Shown here one piece after another: positions 56,401 to 58,457 of a stretch of 58,457 nucleotides of DNA. Within the stretch, counting starts at the first letter, position 1, and each line of letters opens with the position of its first letter. The notes beneath the pieces are model-generated. The model was not told the origin of the DNA. It did not search any database and was given only the letters and a program-made list of their open reading frames with translations. Both the position numbers and the translations under genes were made by a program. Origin of the DNA: Mangrovibacterium marinum (GTDB taxonomy: Bacteria > Bacteroidota > Bacteroidia > Bacteroidales > Prolixibacteraceae); the NCBI RefSeq assembly GCF_003046625.1, contig NZ_QAAD01000022.1, forward strand, positions 1 through 58,457, read 5' to 3'.

Positions 56401-57012
56401 TCAGGTGAAGATGTGAACGTATTGGTAATGGATACCGAAGTTTACTCAAACACTGGTGGTCAGGCATCTAAATCAACTCCGGTTGGAGCTGTTGCTAAAT
56501 TCGCCGCTTCGGGTAAGAAAATCCGTAAGAAAGATTTGGGTATGATGGCTATGTCTTACGGTTACGTTTATGTAGCTCAGGTTGCCATGGGCGCTAACCA
56601 GGCTCAATACCTGAAAGCGTTGCGTGAAGCTGAAGCTTATCCAGGACCTTCATTGATCATTGCTTATTCTCCTTGTATCAACCACGGCTTGCGTGCAAGC
56701 ATGGGTAAATCGCAGGATGAAGAGAAAAAAGCTGTTGAAGCTGGTTACTGGTCAATGTACCGCTACAACCCCATGTTGGAAGCTGAAGGTAAAAACCCAT
56801 TCGTTTTGGATTCTAAGGAACCGGATTGGAGCAAGTTCCAGGACTTCCTGAAAGGTGAGGTTCGTTACACTTCATTGATGAAATCATTCCCGGAACAAGC
56901 TGCTGAATTGTTCGCGGCTGCCGAGGAAAATGCAAAATGGCGTTTGGCTGGTTACAAACGTTTGGCTGCTATGGATTTCTCAGCTGCTAAAGAAGAAGCT
57001 TCTGCAGAATAA
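53446..57012 (+). CDS. nifJ: Pyruvate:ferredoxin (flavodoxin) oxidoreductase
   Basis: A 1188-residue homodimeric-type PFOR, which oxidises pyruvate to acetyl-CoA and CO2 while reducing ferredoxin. Domain order: the N-terminal TPP pyrimidine region (YPITPSSTMAEYVDEW), a CoA-binding middle, a two-cluster ferredoxin domain (CIQCNQCAYVCPHAAI and CTGCGNCADVCPAK, about residues 685-765), and a C-terminal TPP domain with CAGCGETPYVKL, GDGWAYDIGYGGVDHVL and MDTEVYSNTGGQASKSTP. Length is normal. Codon use is very restricted, indicating high expression. The reduced ferredoxin can feed the Rnf complex encoded at 22.7-27.9 kb. Confidence 0.98.
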   Translation: MAKQKKYVTCDGNYAAAYMSYMFSEVACIYPITPSSTMAEYVDEWAAKGMKNLFGRPVRLAEMQSEAGAAGAVHGALQSGALTSTYTASQGLLLMIPNMYKIAGELLPTVFHVSARALASHALSIFGDHSDVYAARQTGFAMLAAGSVQEEMDLAGVSHLATLKSRVPFLSFFDGFRTSHEIQKIEYLDAEDIRPLVDMDLIQAFRDRALNPESPVTRGTAQNPDIFFQAREASNPFYDAVPDIVEGYMAEISKLTGREYHPFTYYGAKDAENIIIAMGSVTETIKETIDYLASQGKKVGLMSVHLYRPFSAKYFMDALPKSVKRIAVLDRSKEPGANGEPLYLDVKDLFYGKENAPVIVGGRYGLGSKDTTPSQILAVYENLEMAEPKNGFTLGIVDDVTFKSLPLKAEIKISPENIYEAKFYGLGSDGTVGANKNSIKIIGGSTDKSCQGYFEYDSKKSGGFTCSHLRFGDSPIRSTYLVTTPDFVACHVPAYIHLYDVLKGLKKGGSFLLNSIWDEEETKKRLPNNMKRYLAENEIKFYIINGTKLGEELGLGTRTNTIMQSAFFKITGVIPYEQAVEEMKKAIVKSYGKKGEKIVNMNYAAVDAGGVNVVEVAVPAEWKDIKLEEEVAATDRPEYISKFVDVINAQEGNSLPVSTFVGYEDGTFEQGTSAFEKRGVAVNVPEWQADNCIQCNQCAYVCPHAAIRPFLMTKDEVEAAPAGTETRVATPTKQFDGLSFRIQVSVQDCTGCGNCADVCPAKTKALEMKPLGTQEAEVSRWEYMSKNVTYKETVVDKNKSVKNSQFAQPLFEFSGACAGCGETPYVKLITQLYGERMMIANATGCSSIYGGSAPATPYCKHNQSGHGPAWANSLFEDNAEYGFGMAEGVSAQRDRIEVVMKDAIAAGVSEEVAAAFNAWIEAKQDGDKTTEVSKAVVAVLEGNDAEYAKTILSLKKYLAKKSVWVFGGDGWAYDIGYGGVDHVLASGEDVNVLVMDTEVYSNTGGQASKSTPVGAVAKFAASGKKIRKKDLGMMAMSYGYVYVAQVAMGANQAQYLKALREAEAYPGPSLIIAYSPCINHGLRASMGKSQDEEKKAVEAGYWSMYRYNPMLEAEGKNPFVLDSKEPDWSKFQDFLKGEVRYTSLMKSFPEQAAELFAAAEENAKWRLAGYKRLAAMDFSAAKEEASAE

Positions 57013-57036
57013 AAAAAAGACCGTTTATTATACAGC

Positions 57037-57070
57037 AAAAGCCACTGTCCGAAAGGATGGTGGCTTTTTT
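57037..57070 (+). terminator. Intrinsic terminator after nifJ
   Basis: AAAAGCCAC and GTGGCTTTT pair around a loop containing a nested TCC-GAAA-GGA hairpin and are followed by six Ts, 25 bp after the nifJ stop. Confidence 0.88.
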
Positions 57071-57143
57071 CGTCAGAAGGTCTTACCACGCAGAGGCGCT
57101 AAGTCGCAATGCCAAAACAAACAGTTTTTGATTAGATGAGGAA

Positions 57144-57633
57144 CGACAACCCGACAACTTTTGCCAACAGGCTATCAGAAAGTCCTTTCAGAACCTATCC
57201 TTTTCCATTTCGACTTTTGATCAAAAAAGGAACTTTGTCCTACCGGACGGGTTTTCATTTTTGTAGTGACACAAAAACGAAACAAAAAATTGCAGAAAGC
57301 ACTACGCTCAGCAAAAATCAAGCAAGCTTGTTTTGCATTCACTTAAACGTGCTTTTCATGGCTGATTTTTACCTGCAACCTCCATCTGCCGAAAAGCTAA
57401 GTTCAGCCGGGTGATCTCCGTCTCTCGACGGAGCTTCCCGGTTTCTCTAAGCTTTTCGTTTGATGGAGGTCTTGATAAAAATAGGCCACTCGGTTCCAAC
57501 TCTTCCCCATTAATCAAACCACCTCCTTGCTCGGTGATGCTGCTTTGGACAACAACCCGACAACTTTTTGAAAACAACGACAACAGCATTGTCGAAAAAT
57601 AGTAAACTTTCATCCCTGTTGGTGATTCCCCGG
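57144..57633 (+). repeat. Dispersed repeat copy with palindromic core (filled site)
   Basis: Runs from CGACAACCCGACAACTTTTG to TTGGTGATTCCCCGG in the same order as the reverse complement of the 43-kb copy, including the shared TTGCAGAAAGCACTACGC block. Between CATGGCTG (ends 57364) and CTTTGGAC (57543) it carries a 178-bp insert holding the palindromic core. GATGCTG at the insert end resembles the ATGGCTG before it, like an imperfect target duplication. Confidence 0.88.
57364..57483 (+). repeat. Palindromic core, copy 5
   Basis: Bounded by GATTTTTACC and GATAAAAATA. Nested pairs are the best preserved of all copies: ACCTCCATC/GATGGAGGT, CGAAAAGCTAAG/CTAAGCTTTTCG with one difference, CCGGG/CCCGG, and CTCCGTC/GACGGAG at the tip. 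Confidence 0.88.
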
Positions 57634-57641
57634 ACAGCACC

Positions 57642-57809
57642 GAAATACCAACGGATCGAAGCGAAATACCTTCGGATTGAAGCGAAATGCCTTCGGATTG
57701 AACAGAAATATCCCCGGAAGAGTACGAAATACCTTCTGCCTGAACCGAAATATCGCCGGACCTTACGGAAACATCTCCGGCGTGAAAAGAAGTATTGGCT
57801 GACAGCATA
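57642..57809. repeat. 21-bp tandem repeat, seven to eight degenerate units
   Basis: Units beginning GAAATACC or GAAATATC start at 57642, 57663, 57684, 57705, 57726, 57747 and 57768, with a weaker eighth at 57789. The period is exactly 21 bp, so one minus-strand frame gives a heptad pattern with I-S at fixed positions (GDISVQSEGISLQSEGIS). That frame runs into the palindromic repeat and has no credible start, so I do not call it a gene. Confidence 0.85.
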
Positions 57810-58017
57810 GAGATGAGGCTTGTAGGTACCCAAACGCCTGTTTCAATCTCGGAAATCTTAGAAAAGTTTGCGTTTTTGCTCCTAATAGGTTCGATACAGA
57901 CTGAAAGAGAATTATTCTGGTGTATGGCTGATAAAAGAACACAAATATCAGTGTTAAATATTCACCGCGTTAGGTTAAGTTTTGATTTGTGATCGAAATG
58001 TCAGATTGATTTGTGGC

Positions 58018-58025
58018 TATATTTG
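58018..58025 (+). promoter_or_regulatory. -7 element before the Nif11-like gene
   Basis: TATATTTG is an exact TAnnTTTG match 30 bp before the start codon. A TTG partner at normal spacing is not clear. Confidence 0.45.
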
Positions 58026-58055
58026 GACTATCACTAACTTTTAAACTTTAAAAAG

Positions 58056-58274
58056 ATGTCAAAGAAAGCCGTTTTAGATTTGCTGGATAAAGGTGCCGAT
58101 GATCGTCAGTTTCGGGTGAAGTATGACAACACCTTTTCAGAAGAAAAATTTGTGGAACTAGCCAAAGAAGATGGTTTTGATTTCACCGTCGAAGAGCTGG
58201 GGCAGGTTTTGCGCGAGAATGGTGATTCATTCGAATCGTACGGAAATCCGCCTAAAAAAGGTATTTGGGTATAA
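58056..58274 (+). CDS. Nif11-like small protein, possible RiPP precursor
   Basis: A 72-residue protein whose first ~50 residues follow the Nif11 leader pattern: MSKKAVLDLLDKGADD, then FSEEKFVELAKEDGFDFTVEELGQVL. The Nif11 domain serves as leader of many ribosomally made, modified peptides and also occurs in small proteins of unknown role. The tail after the domain is short (GDSFESYGNPPKKGIWV), without Cys and without a Gly-Gly cleavage site. No modification or export enzyme is visible in the remaining ~180 bp of the window, so its pathway, if any, would lie beyond the end. Confidence 0.75.
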   Translation: MSKKAVLDLLDKGADDRQFRVKYDNTFSEEKFVELAKEDGFDFTVEELGQVLRENGDSFESYGNPPKKGIWV

Positions 58275-58392
58275 GCTTTAGGCGTATTGCCTTTAGGGAA
58301 AATCGATCGGCAGGGTTGGTCGCTGATGTAGTCTAATACGCAATTCGTAAGGCTTTTTCAACGTAAGCGTCTCGGCGATGACGCAGCCCAAA

Positions 58393-58433
58393 AAACAGCC
58401 CGTCAATTTTCAAATGGAATTGACGGGCTGTTT
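58393..58433. terminator. Bidirectional intrinsic terminator at window end
   Basis: AAACAGCCCGTCAATT pairs exactly with AATTGACGGGCTGTTT around 9 bases. The minus-strand side has seven Ts, so a minus-strand gene beyond the window probably ends here, facing the Nif11-like gene. Confidence 0.85.
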
Positions 58434-58457
58434 AAGTTATTTTATTGAGCAGACCAC

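Noticed and set aside
57356-57808. 150-codon minus-strand frame over the 21-bp array and repeat
   Set aside because: Half of it is dispersed palindromic repeat; no promoter, signal peptide or domain supports a gene.

Overview
The window comes from a Bacteroidota chromosome. The evidence is a type IX secretion sorting domain on a large secreted lyase, Bacteroidota-type promoters (TTTG, about 19-21 nt, then TAnnTTTG; the one before rpsA is a perfect match), TPM/SurA-type periplasmic genes, an Rnf complex in the order B-C-D-G-E-A and a pyruvate:ferredoxin oxidoreductase. The mix of polysaccharide enzymes, Rnf and PFOR fits an anaerobic or facultative member of the Marinilabiliales (Prolixibacteraceae-like), but that placement is a guess from gene content. 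No rRNA, tRNA, CRISPR array or complete insertion sequence was seen.

Layout. 1-3.1 kb: tail of an unidentified gene, a small palindromic repeat, a secreted C1-family peptidase and a GH29 fucosidase. 3.1-6.4 kb: rpsA, a STAS protein and ribonuclease Z on the minus strand. 6.5-10.9 kb: rmlA, rmlC and rmlD (dTDP-rhamnose synthesis, rmlB absent) plus a phosphohexomutase. 10.9-14.7 kb: an M13 lipoprotein metallopeptidase and guaA. 14.7-17.8 kb: about 3 kb without convincing genes, made of tandem 422-437 bp repeats, long palindromes and a 41-bp tandem array. 17.8-22.4 kb: a 1526-residue PL11 rhamnogalacturonan lyase with a beta-repeat region and a T9SS tail. 22.7-28.3 kb: the rseC-like/rnfBCDGEA operon. 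28.6-33.6 kb: recG, a cobalamin adenosyltransferase and a DUF2795 protein. 32.0-40.2 kb: a minus-strand operon of guaB, three periplasmic chaperone-like proteins, a MoxR ATPase and an OstA/LptA-like protein. 40.3-45.2 kb: recQ, a DUF4197 protein, another repeat copy, and an aldolase-chorismate mutase pair. 45.2-52.0 kb: a sulfite-assimilation and siroheme cluster. 52.2-57.0 kb: an AAA ATPase and PFOR. 57.0-58.5 kb: another repeat copy, a 21-bp tandem array and a Nif11-like small protein.

The most interesting element is at 45.3-45.6 kb. A Bacteroidota promoter is followed by an unannotated 31-codon reading frame rich in Cys and Met (containing MMMCMCC) and then by a strong intrinsic terminator, directly before the DUF2061-cysJ-cysI-hemD-epimerase-cobA genes. 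The last codons of the small frame are complementary over 11 bases to the 5' arm of the terminator. This is the architecture of a ribosome-mediated transcription attenuator responding to cysteine and/or methionine supply.

The second is a dispersed repeat family at 14.8-16.3, 17.4-17.8, 43.2-43.6 and 57.1-57.6 kb. Some copies carry an extra ~180-bp palindromic segment and others lack it at the same site (filled and empty sites), and in one copy the palindromic core is inverted relative to its flanks. This looks like a non-autonomous mobile or invertible palindromic element.

Metabolically, PFOR supplies reduced ferredoxin that Rnf can use to pump ions while reducing NAD+. CysJ/CysI reduce sulfite to sulfide, and HemD and CobA make the siroheme precursor for CysI.
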